Shown here piece after piece: positions 25,864 through 35,062 of a stretch of DNA of 64,000 nt (position 1 is the stretch's first letter; every line of letters begins with the position of its first letter). The notes beneath the pieces were generated by a model. That model made no database searches. It had not been told where the DNA came from and saw nothing but the letters and a program-made list of their open reading frames with translations. The DNA comes from Rhodopseudomonas boonkerdii (GTDB lineage: Bacteria; Pseudomonadota; Alphaproteobacteria; Rhizobiales; Xanthobacteraceae): positions 1,674,001-1,738,000 of the forward strand of contig NZ_CP036537.1 in the NCBI RefSeq assembly GCF_021184025.1, given 5' to 3'. The translations under genes and the position numbers were made by a program.

Positions 25864-26457
25864 TCAGAACGGGTTCCAGGTCGCCGTCGGCGTGTACTTG
25901 AGATAACCGATATTGGCGCCGAGGCGCAGGCCGAGGCCGGATCGGATCGGCACCAGCACGATATTATTGGCGGTCAGCGCGGTCATGCCGAAACCGCCGA
26001 TAATGTAGGCGGAGCCGTCGATGCCGCCGAAACGCTGATAGATCGCCTGGGTCGCTGGCAGGTTATAGACCAGCGTCATGGTGCGGGCACCATCGCCGCC
26101 CCAGTCGAAGCCGAGCGAAGGACCCTGCCAGTAGACGCGCAGATCACCGGCATTCTTTGTGTAGAGCGTGCCTTCGCCATATCGGAGGCCCGCGACGATG
26201 GCGCCGGAGCCCTCCTCGCCCAGAATATATCCGTTCGGCAGACCCCACTGGCTGACCGCCTTTTCGATCACTGAAGCGAGGCCGCGCGAAACGTTGCCGA
26301 AGAAGCGGTGGCCGGCAGTGACAAGTTCTTCCGACCGGTAGGTGTCGGGCGCCTCACGGCCGCGTTGCTGGGCCGAAGCTGGCGTGACCGCAGCCGGAAT
26401 CGTGGCGAGTGTGATCGCGGCGAGCGCCACCGCTGCCAGGCGTGATGCGAAGGTCAT
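25864..26457 (-). CDS. eipA: EipA-like periplasmic protein (DUF1134)
   Basis: A 197-residue exported protein with a signal peptide ending VTPASAQQ. The mature domain is a DUF1134 protein: LVTAGHRFFGNVSRGLASVI, then WGLPNGYILGEEGSGAIVAG, YWQGPSLGFDWGGDGARTM and a C-terminus LGLRLGANIGYLKYT. In Brucella the family member EipA supports envelope integrity and stress resistance and is under CtrA control. Here two TTAA half-sites occur in the 110 bases upstream but no full CtrA box. The coiled-coil protein gene follows on the same strand after 106 bases. Confidence 0.9.
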   Translation of the reverse strand: MTFASRLAAVALAAITLATIPAAVTPASAQQRGREAPDTYRSEELVTAGHRFFGNVSRGLASVIEKAVSQWGLPNGYILGEEGSGAIVAGLRYGEGTLYTKNAGDLRVYWQGPSLGFDWGGDGARTMTLVYNLPATQAIYQRFGGIDGSAYIIGGFGMTALTANNIVLVPIRSGLGLRLGANIGYLKYTPTATWNPF

Positions 26458-26570
26458 GAAAAGAACCCCTGGTATTCAATCTGAGGACCGCAGCTTTAAC
26501 CTGATGCTGAGAAGCACCACGTTTAATCGGCGGTCAGTGTCCCCGAGTTTGCATAATATCGGTATCAACT

Positions 26571-27059
26571 ATGACGGCACAACGGCGGGATTGGTGCGGG
26601 GGCGGCCGCGGAATTGCCTTGATCTTGCTCGTCTTGGGCCTTTGCACTCCGTTATGGGCTGGGACCAATGAACGCGTGGTCACCGACCGGTACAGCGGTT
26701 TGGCGATCGGAGGCTTCGATCCCGTCGCCTACTTCACTGATTCGGAGCCTTTGGCTGGCCTGCCGGATTTCGAGCTGACGGAGGACGGCGCGGTCTGGCG
26801 GTTCCGTAATGACGGTAATCGCACCGAGTTTGCCAGGCACCCCGACATATATGGTCCGCAATTCGGCGGCTACGATCCAGTGGACATGGCCCGCGGCGTT
26901 GCCGTTGCCGGCAATCCGCGTCTCTGGCTTGTTGCCAGTCAGAGACTCTATCTGTTCAGCCGTGAGGACAATCGGGACGCCTTCAAAGCGGCGCCGGTGA
27001 CTTTTTTACCTGCCGCACGGAAAAAATGGCCTGACGTTCAGGAGACGCTGGCGCGCTAG
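26571..27059 (+). CDS. YHS-domain-like secreted protein
   Basis: A 162-residue protein with a basic N-terminus and a hydrophobic segment (GIALILLVLGLCTPLWAG) that is a signal peptide or anchor. The mature part carries a YHS-family pattern: GLAIGGFDPVAYFTDSEP, VWRFRNDGNRTEFARHPDIY and FGGYDPVDMARG, ending in a SREDNRDAF segment. YHS domains of this exported type are linked to metal (often copper) contexts, but no Cys ligand pair is visible here. It overlaps cysQ tail-to-tail by four bases. The start is uncertain. Confidence 0.75.
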   Translation: MTAQRRDWCGGGRGIALILLVLGLCTPLWAGTNERVVTDRYSGLAIGGFDPVAYFTDSEPLAGLPDFELTEDGAVWRFRNDGNRTEFARHPDIYGPQFGGYDPVDMARGVAVAGNPRLWLVASQRLYLFSREDNRDAFKAAPVTFLPAARKKWPDVQETLAR

Positions 27060-27886
27060 CCTGGTGCGACACGATTACCCCAGGCGATGAACTCCGGAAC
27101 GATGAAGTCTTCCCGCCGACCGCCGAAATGCAGCGGATGGCCGTGGCTGTCGGCGACATGCCCGCCGGCGGCGACGACCACGGCGTGGCCGGCGGCCACG
27201 TCCCATTCGCAGGTCGGCGACAGGCGGGGATAGATGTCGGCCTGACCCTCGGCGATGCGGCAGAACTTCAGCGCCGAGCCGAATTCCTGGCGCACCGCAC
27301 CCGGCCGGCTGGAGATGAATGCTTCGCTGCGAATGTCGCCATGGGAACGGCTGACCGCCGCGATCCACGGCTGGCCGGCGGCAGGCATCCGGCGCGTCTT
27401 GATGGGGGTCGATTTGCCGATGGAACGGTCGGCCTTGATCTCGAGACGTTCGGCGCCGCGCCCGACAAGACCGCGCCAGACCAGCCCGAGCGCCGGAGCA
27501 CCGACAATACCGAGCAGCGGCACGCCATCAGCGATCAGAGCGATATTCACCGTGAATTCCTGCCGTCCGGCAATGAATTCCTTGGTGCCGTCGAGCGGAT
27601 CGATCAGGAACAGGGCGCCGGCATAGGGCGGTTCGGCAAGATGCAACCGTTCCTCGGACAATGTCGGGATGCCAGGGAATAGACGTGTCAGACCCTCGCA
27701 GATCACCCGATCGGCGGCAAGGTCGGCGAGCGTCACGGGAGAGCCGTCGGATTTACCTTCGACCGCCATCGCGTTGCGGTTCACGGTGAGAATGGCCGCG
27801 CCGGCTTGCACAGCTAGCTGTGTCAGGGGCTCCAGCAGCGCGGCGGCGTTCTCCATGTCGAGATGCGGAAGCGAATCGGTGGTCAT
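27056..27886 (-). CDS. cysQ: 3'(2'),5'-bisphosphate nucleotidase CysQ
   Basis: A 276-residue inositol-monophosphatase-superfamily enzyme. The metal-binding motifs are present: the Glu in LFPGIPTLSEER, the block LFLIDPLDGTKEFIAGR, and WDVAAGHAVVVAAGG near the C-terminus. CysQ hydrolyses PAP (3'-phosphoadenosine 5'-phosphate) to AMP in the cytoplasm and so limits build-up of the by-product of sulfate assimilation. Length fits the family (about 250-280). It is a single gene here; no cysDNC genes are in the window. Confidence 0.9.
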   Translation of the reverse strand: MTTDSLPHLDMENAAALLEPLTQLAVQAGAAILTVNRNAMAVEGKSDGSPVTLADLAADRVICEGLTRLFPGIPTLSEERLHLAEPPYAGALFLIDPLDGTKEFIAGRQEFTVNIALIADGVPLLGIVGAPALGLVWRGLVGRGAERLEIKADRSIGKSTPIKTRRMPAAGQPWIAAVSRSHGDIRSEAFISSRPGAVRQEFGSALKFCRIAEGQADIYPRLSPTCEWDVAAGHAVVVAAGGHVADSHGHPLHFGGRREDFIVPEFIAWGNRVAPG

Positions 27887-28041
27887 GGCAAGCTTTCGTG
27901 TCTCGCTCGTGATTATGGTTGTATCGTCTGTCCTGGCGGGCCCACGGCCCGGTGTGGCCGGGCTGATTTCTGCAGTGTATCAAACCAAAGAGCAAATGTT
28001 TGATTCGCCGTTCATGTCGCGCGGCTTCAGGAGCCTATCCC

Positions 28042-28689
28042 ATGTCTGATGCAACTTCGCCCGGTTCGGCACCCGACGCTCTCGAACTCGCCGCACTGCT
28101 GTCGTCGCGCGTTTGCCACGATTTGATCAGTCCGGTCGGCGCCATCGTCAACGGGCTTGAAGTGCTCGACGACAATCCGAAGCCCGAGGATAAGGAGTTC
28201 GCGCTCGACCTCATCCGCAAGAGCGCGAAGACGGCGTCGGCGCGTTTGCAGTTCTGCCGTCTCGCTTTCGGTGCCGCCGGTTCGGCAGGCGCACAAATCG
28301 ATCTCGGCGATGCGCAGAATATGGCGCGCGGTCACCTCGAAGATAACAAGACCAGGATCGAGTGGAATCTGCCGCGCCTCTTGTTACCGAAGAACAAGGT
28401 GAAGCTGCTGCTCAACATGCTGATCATCGCGCAGCAGACGATTCCGCGCGGCGGAGTGCTCAAGGTCGATCCGGTCGGGGAAGGCGAGCCGACAGGTTTC
28501 CGTATCACTGCCACGGGCATCAATGCGCGCCTGCCGCAAAACATCGTCGATATGCTCACGGTCGAACAGGTCGGTAATATCGACGGACATGCCGTGCAGC
28601 CCTACTATACCCGCCTGCTCGCGGAAGGCACCGGCCTGAAAGTGACAATGGTTCTGGATAACGAGGCCGCAGTGGTGACAGCGACCTGA
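28042..28689 (+). CDS. chpT: histidine phosphotransferase ChpT
   Basis: A 215-residue protein; the ATG at 28042 follows CAGGAG by eight bases. The N-terminal dimerisation helix has SRVCHDLISPVGAIVNGLEVLDDN, in which His26 is the phosphorylated residue. The C-terminal part is a degenerate GHKL ATPase-like fold (FRITATGINARLPQNIVDML, TRLLAEGTGLKVTM) without ATP-binding boxes, as is usual for ChpT. In Caulobacter ChpT passes phosphoryl groups from CckA to CtrA and CpdR, controlling the cell cycle and motility. ctrA lies 6.4 kb away in this window, and the chemotaxis operon follows directly. Confidence 0.92.
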   Translation: MSDATSPGSAPDALELAALLSSRVCHDLISPVGAIVNGLEVLDDNPKPEDKEFALDLIRKSAKTASARLQFCRLAFGAAGSAGAQIDLGDAQNMARGHLEDNKTRIEWNLPRLLLPKNKVKLLLNMLIIAQQTIPRGGVLKVDPVGEGEPTGFRITATGINARLPQNIVDMLTVEQVGNIDGHAVQPYYTRLLAEGTGLKVTMVLDNEAAVVTAT

Positions 28690-28724
28690 TGACGCGCCGC
28701 TGCAGCTAACTTAACAAACTCTTT

Positions 28725-28754
28725 ACGGGCCGCTCATTTGGGCGGCCCGTTTTC
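28725..28754 (+). terminator. rho-independent terminator after chpT
   Basis: ACGGGCCGC (28725-28733) pairs perfectly with GCGGCCCGT (28742-28750) and is followed by TTTCGTTTTC. It separates chpT from the cheA operon. Confidence 0.88.
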
Positions 28755-28895
28755 GTTTTCGTGTGTTGGTTCGATACCAGTCGCTCGGTCTTTCTCGGAA
28801 TGCTCAACCAATATTAAACGCTTTATGGCGAGAGTAGCACTACTTCGATAAGGGCGCGCGACGGCGCGGGCTCCGATTGTGTGAAGGCCTGGTTC

Positions 28896-31622
28896 ATGGA
28901 TGATCTTCTCCGCGAGTTTCTGACCGAAACCAACGAAAGCCTGGACACGGTTGACAACCAGCTTGTCCGTTTCGAGCAAGACCCGAACAACGCGAAAATT
29001 CTCGATAATATCTTCCGTCTTGTTCATACGATCAAAGGGACTTGCGGCTTCCTCGGCCTGCCTCGCCTTGAAGCGCTGGCTCACGCCGCCGAAACGCTCA
29101 TGGGCAAATTCCGCGACGGAATGCCCGTGACGGGAGAAGCGGTGACGCTCATCCTGACCACCATCGATCGCATTAAGGACATCCTCGCCCAGCTCGAGGC
29201 GACCGAAGCCGAGCCGCACGGTGTCGACGAGGACCTTATCGGCGAGCTTCATCACATGGTCGAAAGGGGCATGGAGACGATGAACAATCCGGCCCCTCCC
29301 ATCGCACCGGACGTTGCGCCCGAACCCGTCGTGGAGTCGCCTCCGCTGGTCGTACAGACGCTGGAGCGAGAGCTGCGTCCAGGCGAAGTTTCGCTCGATG
29401 AACTGGAACGCGCCTTCCGCGAAACCGAAACCGAAGTGCAGCCGGTCGTTGCGGCTCCGGCGCCCGTGGCCGCATCCGCTCCTGCGCCGGTCGCCGAAGC
29501 CCAGCCCGCGGCGAAGCCCGCGCCCAAGCCGGCAGCCAAGAAGACCGTGGTCGAGGTCGAACAGGCAGAGGCCGACAAGGTCGCCAACCAGTCGATCCGC
29601 GTCAATGTCGACACGCTCGAACATCTCATGACGATGGTCTCGGAGCTGGTGCTGACCCGTAACCAGCTGCTCGAAATCAGCCGTCGCCACGAAGACACCG
29701 AATTCAAGGTGCCGTTGCAGCGCCTGTCCACCGTAACGGCCGAGCTGCAGGACGGCGTTATGAAGACGCGCATGCAGCCGATCGGCAATGCCTGGCAGAA
29801 GCTGCCGCGCATCGTTCGCGATCTCGCCGGTGAACTCGGCAAGCAGATCGAACTCGAAATGCACGGCGCCGACACCGAACTCGATCGCCAGGTGCTCGAC
29901 CTGATTAAGGACCCGCTGACGCACATGGTGCGCAACTCGGCGGATCACGGCCTCGAAACCCCGGCCGAACGTGCCGCCATCGGCAAGCCGGAGCAGGGCA
30001 CGATCCGGCTCTCCGCCTATCATGAAGGCGGTCATATCCTGATCTGCATCGCCGACAACGGCCGCGGTCTGAACACCGAGCGCATCAAAGCGAAGGCGAT
30101 CCAGAACGGTCTCGCCACAGAAGCCGATATCGAAAAGATGTCGGAAGCACAGATCCACAAATTCATCTTCGCGCCGGGCTTCTCCACCGCGGCGGCTGTC
30201 ACCAGCGTTTCCGGCCGCGGCGTCGGCATGGACGTGGTGCGCACCAATATCGATCAGATCGGCGGCACCATCGACATCAAGTCGGTGGCCGGCGAAGGTT
30301 CCAGCGTCACCATCAAGATTCCGCTGACGCTTGCCATCGTCTCGGCGCTGATCGTCGAAGCCGGTGGTGATCGCTTCGCGATTCCGCAGCTCGCAGTGGT
30401 GGAGCTGGTGCGCGCGCGCGCCAATTCGGAACATCGTATCGAGCGCATCAAGGAGACCCCCGTTCTTCGCTTGCGAAACAAGCTGTTGCCGCTGATGCAT
30501 CTGAAGAAGCTGCTCAAGATCGACGACGGCTCGTCAGCCGATCCGGAGAACGGATTCATCGTCGTCACGCAGGTCGGCAACCAGACCTTCGGCATCGTGG
30601 TCGATGGCGTCTTCCACACGGAAGAAATCGTCGTGAAGCCGATGTCCACCAAGCTGCGCCACATCAACATGTTCTCGGGCAATACCATTCTCGGCGATGG
30701 CGCGGTGATCATGATCGTCGATCCCAACGGCATCGCGCAGGAACTGGGTGCGCAAGCCTCCAATCTGGGCGAGATCGCCGACGAGCACGCTGCGGCCCGC
30801 GCACTCGGTGCCGAGCAACTCACCTCGTTGCTGGTGTTCCGCGCCGGCTCGTCGCAGCCCAAGGCTGTTCCGCTCGGTCTGGTCACCCGTCTCGAAGAGA
30901 TCGGAATCGACAAGATCGAACTGTCGAACGGCCGTTACATGGTCCAGTATCGCGATCAGCTGATGCCGCTGGTGCAGATGGAGAACGTCTCCGTCCGCTC
31001 GGCCGGCACCCAGCCGATCCTGGTGTTCGCCGACGATGGCCGCTCCATGGGTCTCGTGGTTGATGAAATCGTCGATATCGTCGAAGAGCGCCTGCATATC
31101 GAAGTGGCCTCGAGCCGCGATGGCATTCTCGGTTCGGCGGTAATCAAGGGTCTTGCCACCGAAGTCATCGATGTCGGTCATTTCCTGCCGCAGGCCTTTG
31201 CGGACTGGTTCTCGCGCAAGGAGATGCGGGCGTCGTCTACGGCCCAGTCGGTGCTGCTGGTCGATGACAGCGCGTTCTTCCGTAACATGCTGTCGCCCGT
31301 GCTCAAGGCGGCCGGCTACAAAGTCCGCACCGCGACCAATGCCCACGAAGGCCTCACCGTTCTGCGCTCCGGCCAGGAATTCGATGTCATCCTTACCGAC
31401 ATCGAGATGCCGGATATGAACGGTTTCGAGTTCGCTGAGACCATCCGCGCGGATCAGAAGCATGGCCAGACGCCGATCATCGCGCTCTCTGCCATGATCT
31501 CGCCAGCTGCCATCGAACGCGGCCGTCAGGCCGGCTTCCATGATTATGTCGCGAAGTTCGATCGGCCCGGCCTGATTGCCGCGCTCAAGGAACAGACGGC
31601 AGACGTGCAGCAGGCGGCTTAA
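28896..31622 (+). CDS. cheA: chemotaxis histidine kinase CheA with two CheW domains and a C-terminal receiver
   Basis: A 908-residue hybrid CheA. The ATG at 28896 follows GAAGG. In order: HPt domain (1-105; phosphorylated His44 in LVHTIKGTCGFLG), an Ala/Pro-rich linker (about 125-225) where a P2 domain would be, dimerisation helices, and a kinase core with N box DPLTHMVRNSADHGLE, G1 ADNGRGL, F box FAPGFSTA and G2 SGRGVGMDVV. Two CheW-like domains follow (about 480-615 and 645-775). A receiver domain starts near 785 (SVLLVDDSAFF) with acceptor Asp about 835 in ILTDIEMPDMNG. It phosphorylates CheY and CheB; the fused receiver may act as a phosphate sink. Confidence 0.95.
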   Translation: MDDLLREFLTETNESLDTVDNQLVRFEQDPNNAKILDNIFRLVHTIKGTCGFLGLPRLEALAHAAETLMGKFRDGMPVTGEAVTLILTTIDRIKDILAQLEATEAEPHGVDEDLIGELHHMVERGMETMNNPAPPIAPDVAPEPVVESPPLVVQTLERELRPGEVSLDELERAFRETETEVQPVVAAPAPVAASAPAPVAEAQPAAKPAPKPAAKKTVVEVEQAEADKVANQSIRVNVDTLEHLMTMVSELVLTRNQLLEISRRHEDTEFKVPLQRLSTVTAELQDGVMKTRMQPIGNAWQKLPRIVRDLAGELGKQIELEMHGADTELDRQVLDLIKDPLTHMVRNSADHGLETPAERAAIGKPEQGTIRLSAYHEGGHILICIADNGRGLNTERIKAKAIQNGLATEADIEKMSEAQIHKFIFAPGFSTAAAVTSVSGRGVGMDVVRTNIDQIGGTIDIKSVAGEGSSVTIKIPLTLAIVSALIVEAGGDRFAIPQLAVVELVRARANSEHRIERIKETPVLRLRNKLLPLMHLKKLLKIDDGSSADPENGFIVVTQVGNQTFGIVVDGVFHTEEIVVKPMSTKLRHINMFSGNTILGDGAVIMIVDPNGIAQELGAQASNLGEIADEHAAARALGAEQLTSLLVFRAGSSQPKAVPLGLVTRLEEIGIDKIELSNGRYMVQYRDQLMPLVQMENVSVRSAGTQPILVFADDGRSMGLVVDEIVDIVEERLHIEVASSRDGILGSAVIKGLATEVIDVGHFLPQAFADWFSRKEMRASSTAQSVLLVDDSAFFRNMLSPVLKAAGYKVRTATNAHEGLTVLRSGQEFDVILTDIEMPDMNGFEFAETIRADQKHGQTPIIALSAMISPAAIERGRQAGFHDYVAKFDRPGLIAALKEQTADVQQAA

Positions 31623-31634
31623 GGGAATTCGCAC

Positions 31635-32111
31635 ATGACCACCACCAACGTGACCCACACCGCCGACGGTGCCGTTACCGAATATGTCACCACCATGATC
31701 GGCGGACAGCTGTTCGGCATGCCGATTTCGCGTGTGCAGGACGTCTTCATGCCGGAACGTTTAACCCGCGTGCCGCTCGCCTCCAGCGACGTCGCGGGTG
31801 TGCTCAATCTGCGCGGACGCATCGTCACAGCGATCGACATGCGTTCTCGCCTCGGATTGCCCAAGAACACCGACGGAAAGCCGCCGATGGCGGTTGGCGT
31901 CGAACTACGCGGCGAGTCTTACGGGCTGCTGATCGATTCCATCGGTGAAGTTCTCAAGCTCGCCGATGAGAGCCGTGAGGTGAACCCGGTCAATCTCGAC
32001 CCGCGCATGGCGAAAATGGCCGACGGCGTTCACCGCCTCGATGGCCAGCTGATGGTTGTGCTCGACGTCGATCGCGTGCTCGAAATCCCGACCGACAAGC
32101 TGGCTGCCTAA
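31635..32111 (+). CDS. cheW: chemotaxis coupling protein CheW
   Basis: A 158-residue CheW, twelve bases after cheA. It has the family pattern YVTTMIGGQLFGMPISRVQD, VPLASSDVAGVLNLRGRIVT and ESYGLLIDSIGEVLKL. CheW bridges CheA and chemoreceptors at the inner-membrane array. No chemoreceptor gene is in this window, so the receptors must be encoded elsewhere. Confidence 0.95.
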   Translation: MTTTNVTHTADGAVTEYVTTMIGGQLFGMPISRVQDVFMPERLTRVPLASSDVAGVLNLRGRIVTAIDMRSRLGLPKNTDGKPPMAVGVELRGESYGLLIDSIGEVLKLADESREVNPVNLDPRMAKMADGVHRLDGQLMVVLDVDRVLEIPTDKLAA

Positions 32112-32113
32112 TG

Positions 32114-32148
32114 CGATCCCGAAAAGCAACGACCGCTTTTCGGGATCG
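32114..32148. repeat. 14-bp perfect hairpin, dispersed-repeat type, between cheW and cheY
   Basis: CGATCCCGAAAAGC (32114-32127) pairs perfectly with 32135-32148 around AACGACC. No T-run follows, so it is not a standard terminator. The ATCCCGAAAAGC half resembles the short palindromic units scattered through intergenic DNA of Rhizobiales. It starts three bases after the cheW stop codon. Confidence 0.65.
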
Positions 32149-32235
32149 GGTCGATACTCGGGAAATGGTTCGGCAACTGGACGATCCTGTCCACGGAGGA
32201 AGTGTCCCGCCAGGGATATGACAAGTGAGGCTCAC

Positions 32236-32601
<366 letters not shown>

Positions 32602-32606
32602 TTTTT

Positions 32607-32646
32607 CGCGCCGGTACCGGATTCAGGTACCGGCGCGATTCTTTTT
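32607..32646 (+). terminator. rho-independent terminator between cheY and cheB
   Basis: A perfect 12-bp stem, CGCGCCGGTACC (32607-32618) with GGTACCGGCGCG (32626-32637), is followed by ATTCTTTTT. It lies six bases past the cheY stop codon. Confidence 0.88.
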
Positions 32647-32704
32647 GGTTAATGCCTTTCTGTTGAAGTGTGTACTCGTTGCGTGTGTTGCGTCTGGTGA
32701 GTTG

Positions 32705-33865
32705 ATGAGTGTTGCTGTGATGAGCCCGGCCGCGGCCGATTCGCGTTATGAGCCGCTGCGTGTCATGCTGGTGGATGACTCCGTGGTCATCCGCGGCCTG
32801 ATCGCGCGGTGGATCGAGGCCGAGCCGGACATGACGGTGGTCGGTTCGCTGCGCACCGGGCTCGATGCGGTCAACCAGGTCGAGCGCATCAATCCGGACG
32901 TCGCCATTCTCGATATTGAGATGCCGGATTTGGATGGCATCACGGCGCTGCCTCAGTTGTTGGCGAAGAAGCGTAGTCTGATCGTCATCATGGCCTCGAC
33001 GCTGACGCGTCGCAACGCCGAGATCAGCTTCAAGGCGATGTCGCTCGGTGCCGCCGATTACATTCCGAAGCCGGAGAGCACTCGCGAAATTTCCGCGGCC
33101 GACATCTTCAAGCATGATCTGCTGCAGAAGATCCGCAATCTCGGTGCTCGCGTTCGTCGCCTGAAGTCTGTGGCAAGTCCTTCGATCGCTCCGGCCACGC
33201 AAGCAACGCCTGCTTCCGTTGCGCGTCCCGCGCATGTCGCTGCCACGCCCAGGCCGGCGACGCGTCCGTTCAGCGCGAGCGTGCCGCGCGCATTGCTGAT
33301 CGGCTCCTCCACCGGAGGTCCGCAGGCGCTGATGGCGCTGGTAGCCGAGATCGGCCCGGTCATCGATCGCGTGCCGGTACTGATCACCCAGCACATGCCG
33401 CCGACCTTCACTACCATTCTCGCCGAGCATCTCGCCCGCGCCAGCAAGCGCCCGGCGCATGAAGGCATCGACGGTGAACCCGTCAAACCCGGCACGATCT
33501 ATCTGGCGCCGGGTGGCAAGCATATGCGCGCGGCGAAACAGGGAGCCAATATCGTCATCGCGCTCGATGACGGCCCTCCGGTGAATTTCTGCAAGCCCGC
33601 GGTGGATCCGCTGTTCACGTCCGGCATCGATGTCTGGCAGAGTGGGGTGCTCGCCGTCGTATTGACCGGCATGGGCTCGGATGGCATGCGCGGCGGCAAG
33701 GAAGTCGTCGCCGCCGGCGGCAATGTGATTGCGCAGGATGAAGCCACCAGCGTCGTCTGGGGCATGCCCGGCGCTGCCGCCAATGCCGGTATCTGTTCCG
33801 CTATTCTGCCGCTCAATCAGATCGGTGCGAAAATCACCCGCCTGTTCTCCGGAGATCGTTCATGA
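32705..33865 (+). CDS. cheB: chemotaxis protein-glutamate methylesterase CheB
   Basis: A 386-residue CheB. The receiver domain (about 15-135) has [14 protein letters not shown] and acceptor Asp70 ([13 protein letters not shown]). An Ala/Pro/Thr-rich linker (about 160-195) leads to the methylesterase domain with catalytic Ser in [12 protein letters not shown], His in [10 protein letters not shown] and Asp in [10 protein letters not shown]. It removes methyl groups from receptor glutamates during adaptation. The ATG at 32705 (preceded by GGTGAG) is preferred; ATG 32720 is an alternative. The stop overlaps cheR by four bases. Confidence 0.95.
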   Translation: MSVAVMSPAAADSRYEPLRVMLVDDSVVIRGLIARWIEAEPDMTVVGSLRTGLDAVNQVERINPDVAILDIEMPDLDGITALPQLLAKKRSLIVIMASTLTRRNAEISFKAMSLGAADYIPKPESTREISAADIFKHDLLQKIRNLGARVRRLKSVASPSIAPATQATPASVARPAHVAATPRPATRPFSASVPRALLIGSSTGGPQALMALVAEIGPVIDRVPVLITQHMPPTFTTILAEHLARASKRPAHEGIDGEPVKPGTIYLAPGGKHMRAAKQGANIVIALDDGPPVNFCKPAVDPLFTSGIDVWQSGVLAVVLTGMGSDGMRGGKEVVAAGGNVIAQDEATSVVWGMPGAAANAGICSAILPLNQIGAKITRLFSGDRS

Positions 33866-34740
33866 CGCCTGCCGATTACGATTTCCTCCGCAAATTCCTG
33901 AAGGAGAGATCAGGCCTCGATCTGTCCGCGGACAAGCAGTATCTGGTCGAGAGTCGCCTGGTGCCGCTGGCGCGCAAGGCGAATCTCAATGGCATCGACG
34001 ATCTAGTACAGAAGGTCAGGACCGGCAATTCCGTGCTTGGCGCGGACGTCGTCGAGGCGATGACGACCAACGAAACGTTTTTCTTTCGCGACAAGATGCC
34101 GTTCGATCATCTGCGCGATGTCGTGCTGCCGGAGATGATCCAGGCGCGCAGCGCCCGCCGCAGCTTGCGCATCTGGTGCGCGGCTGCATCGACGGGGCAG
34201 GAGCCGTATTCGATCGCCATGGTGATCAAGGAAATGAGCGCACAGCTTTCCGGCTGGCGCATCGAGATTATCGGCACGGATATTTCGCAGCAGGTGCTGG
34301 AGAAATCGAAGGCTGGCATCTACACCCAGTTCGAGGTGCAGCGGGGCCTGCCGATTCAGTTGTTGGTGAAGTACTTCAAGCAGATCGGCGACATGTGGCA
34401 GATCGCTCCCGAACTGCGCGCCATGGTCCAGTACAAGCCACTGAACCTGCTTGCCGACTTCTCACATCTCGGCAAGTTCGACATCGTGTTCTGCCGCAAT
34501 GTGTTGATCTATTTCGATCAGGAAACGAAAACGCAGATTTTCGGCCGGCTCGTCAGATGTATGGAGGCTGATAGTTTTCTTGCGCTCGGCGCGGCCGAAA
34601 CCGTCGTCGGCCTCACCGACGCGTTCAAGCCGCATGCGGACAAGCGTGGTCTGTATCGTCCGGCAGCCATGTACGCTGCACCGTCGATCGTACCGCCAAT
34701 GGTGCCGGCGGGCTCAAAAATCGCGATGCCTGCGCGATAG
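33862..34740 (+). CDS. cheR: chemotaxis protein methyltransferase CheR
   Basis: A 292-residue CheR starting in the ATGA overlap with cheB. An N-terminal helical domain ([20 protein letters not shown]) is followed by the SAM-binding domain: [34 protein letters not shown] (SAM loop), [15 protein letters not shown] and [14 protein letters not shown]. It methylates receptor glutamates using S-adenosylmethionine and balances CheB. It is the last gene of the chemotaxis set. Confidence 0.95.
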   Translation: MTPADYDFLRKFLKERSGLDLSADKQYLVESRLVPLARKANLNGIDDLVQKVRTGNSVLGADVVEAMTTNETFFFRDKMPFDHLRDVVLPEMIQARSARRSLRIWCAAASTGQEPYSIAMVIKEMSAQLSGWRIEIIGTDISQQVLEKSKAGIYTQFEVQRGLPIQLLVKYFKQIGDMWQIAPELRAMVQYKPLNLLADFSHLGKFDIVFCRNVLIYFDQETKTQIFGRLVRCMEADSFLALGAAETVVGLTDAFKPHADKRGLYRPAAMYAAPSIVPPMVPAGSKIAMPAR

Positions 34741-34765
34741 TCGTCGGGCGGATTCGGCCAAGCCG

Positions 34766-35010
34766 TCATCCGCCGGTATCGTCATCGAAATAGGCCGGCA
34801 GCAGGTTGGGATGGTTCGGAAACATCGTCCTGAGCGGCGGCAGGATGCCCTTGTTGGAGAGGATCGCCTTCCATGGCGGCTCGATTGATCTGCCGTTCGA
34901 TGGCCTGTTCAAGCCAGGTCCATTGAAGGACGGCGGCTTCAAACAGCGATGCCGGCTTGTCGGCATTGTATTCGTCTCGCCCGGCATGGGGAGAGTTCAC
35001 GCGTGCAAAC
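34766..35010 (-). pseudogene. decayed glutathionylspermidine-synthase-family fragment
   Basis: Minus-strand sequence from about 34990 to 34766 encodes [18 protein letters not shown] followed by [15 protein letters not shown], which matches the highly conserved C-terminal core of the glutathionylspermidine synthase (GSP_synth, ATP-grasp) family. It then hits a stop where the family continues for many residues. The residues expected just before this core (DKPASLF...W-T-W) appear in a different reading frame, so a frameshift is also present. Only about 75 residues of a roughly 380-residue protein remain. I infer a degraded remnant, not a gene. Confidence 0.65.
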
Positions 35011-35037
35011 AAAAACCCCGCCTTGCGGCGGGGTTTT
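35011..35037 (-). terminator. rho-independent terminator of ctrA
   Basis: AAAACCCCGCC pairs with GGCGGGGTTTT around a TTGC loop. On the minus strand the stem is followed by a T-run. It lies 26 bases beyond the ctrA stop codon and would also work on the plus strand. Confidence 0.9.
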
Positions 35038-35062
35038 CGTGAGAACGTTCGGGGAGAAAAGA

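Noticed and set aside
28734-30500. 588-codon open frame antisense to cheA
   Set aside because: Shadow of cheA; no domain signatures and it runs across the cheA start and the chpT terminator.
32114-32148. Terminator between cheW and cheY
   Set aside because: The stem is perfect but no T-run follows on either strand; it is treated as a repeat-type hairpin instead.
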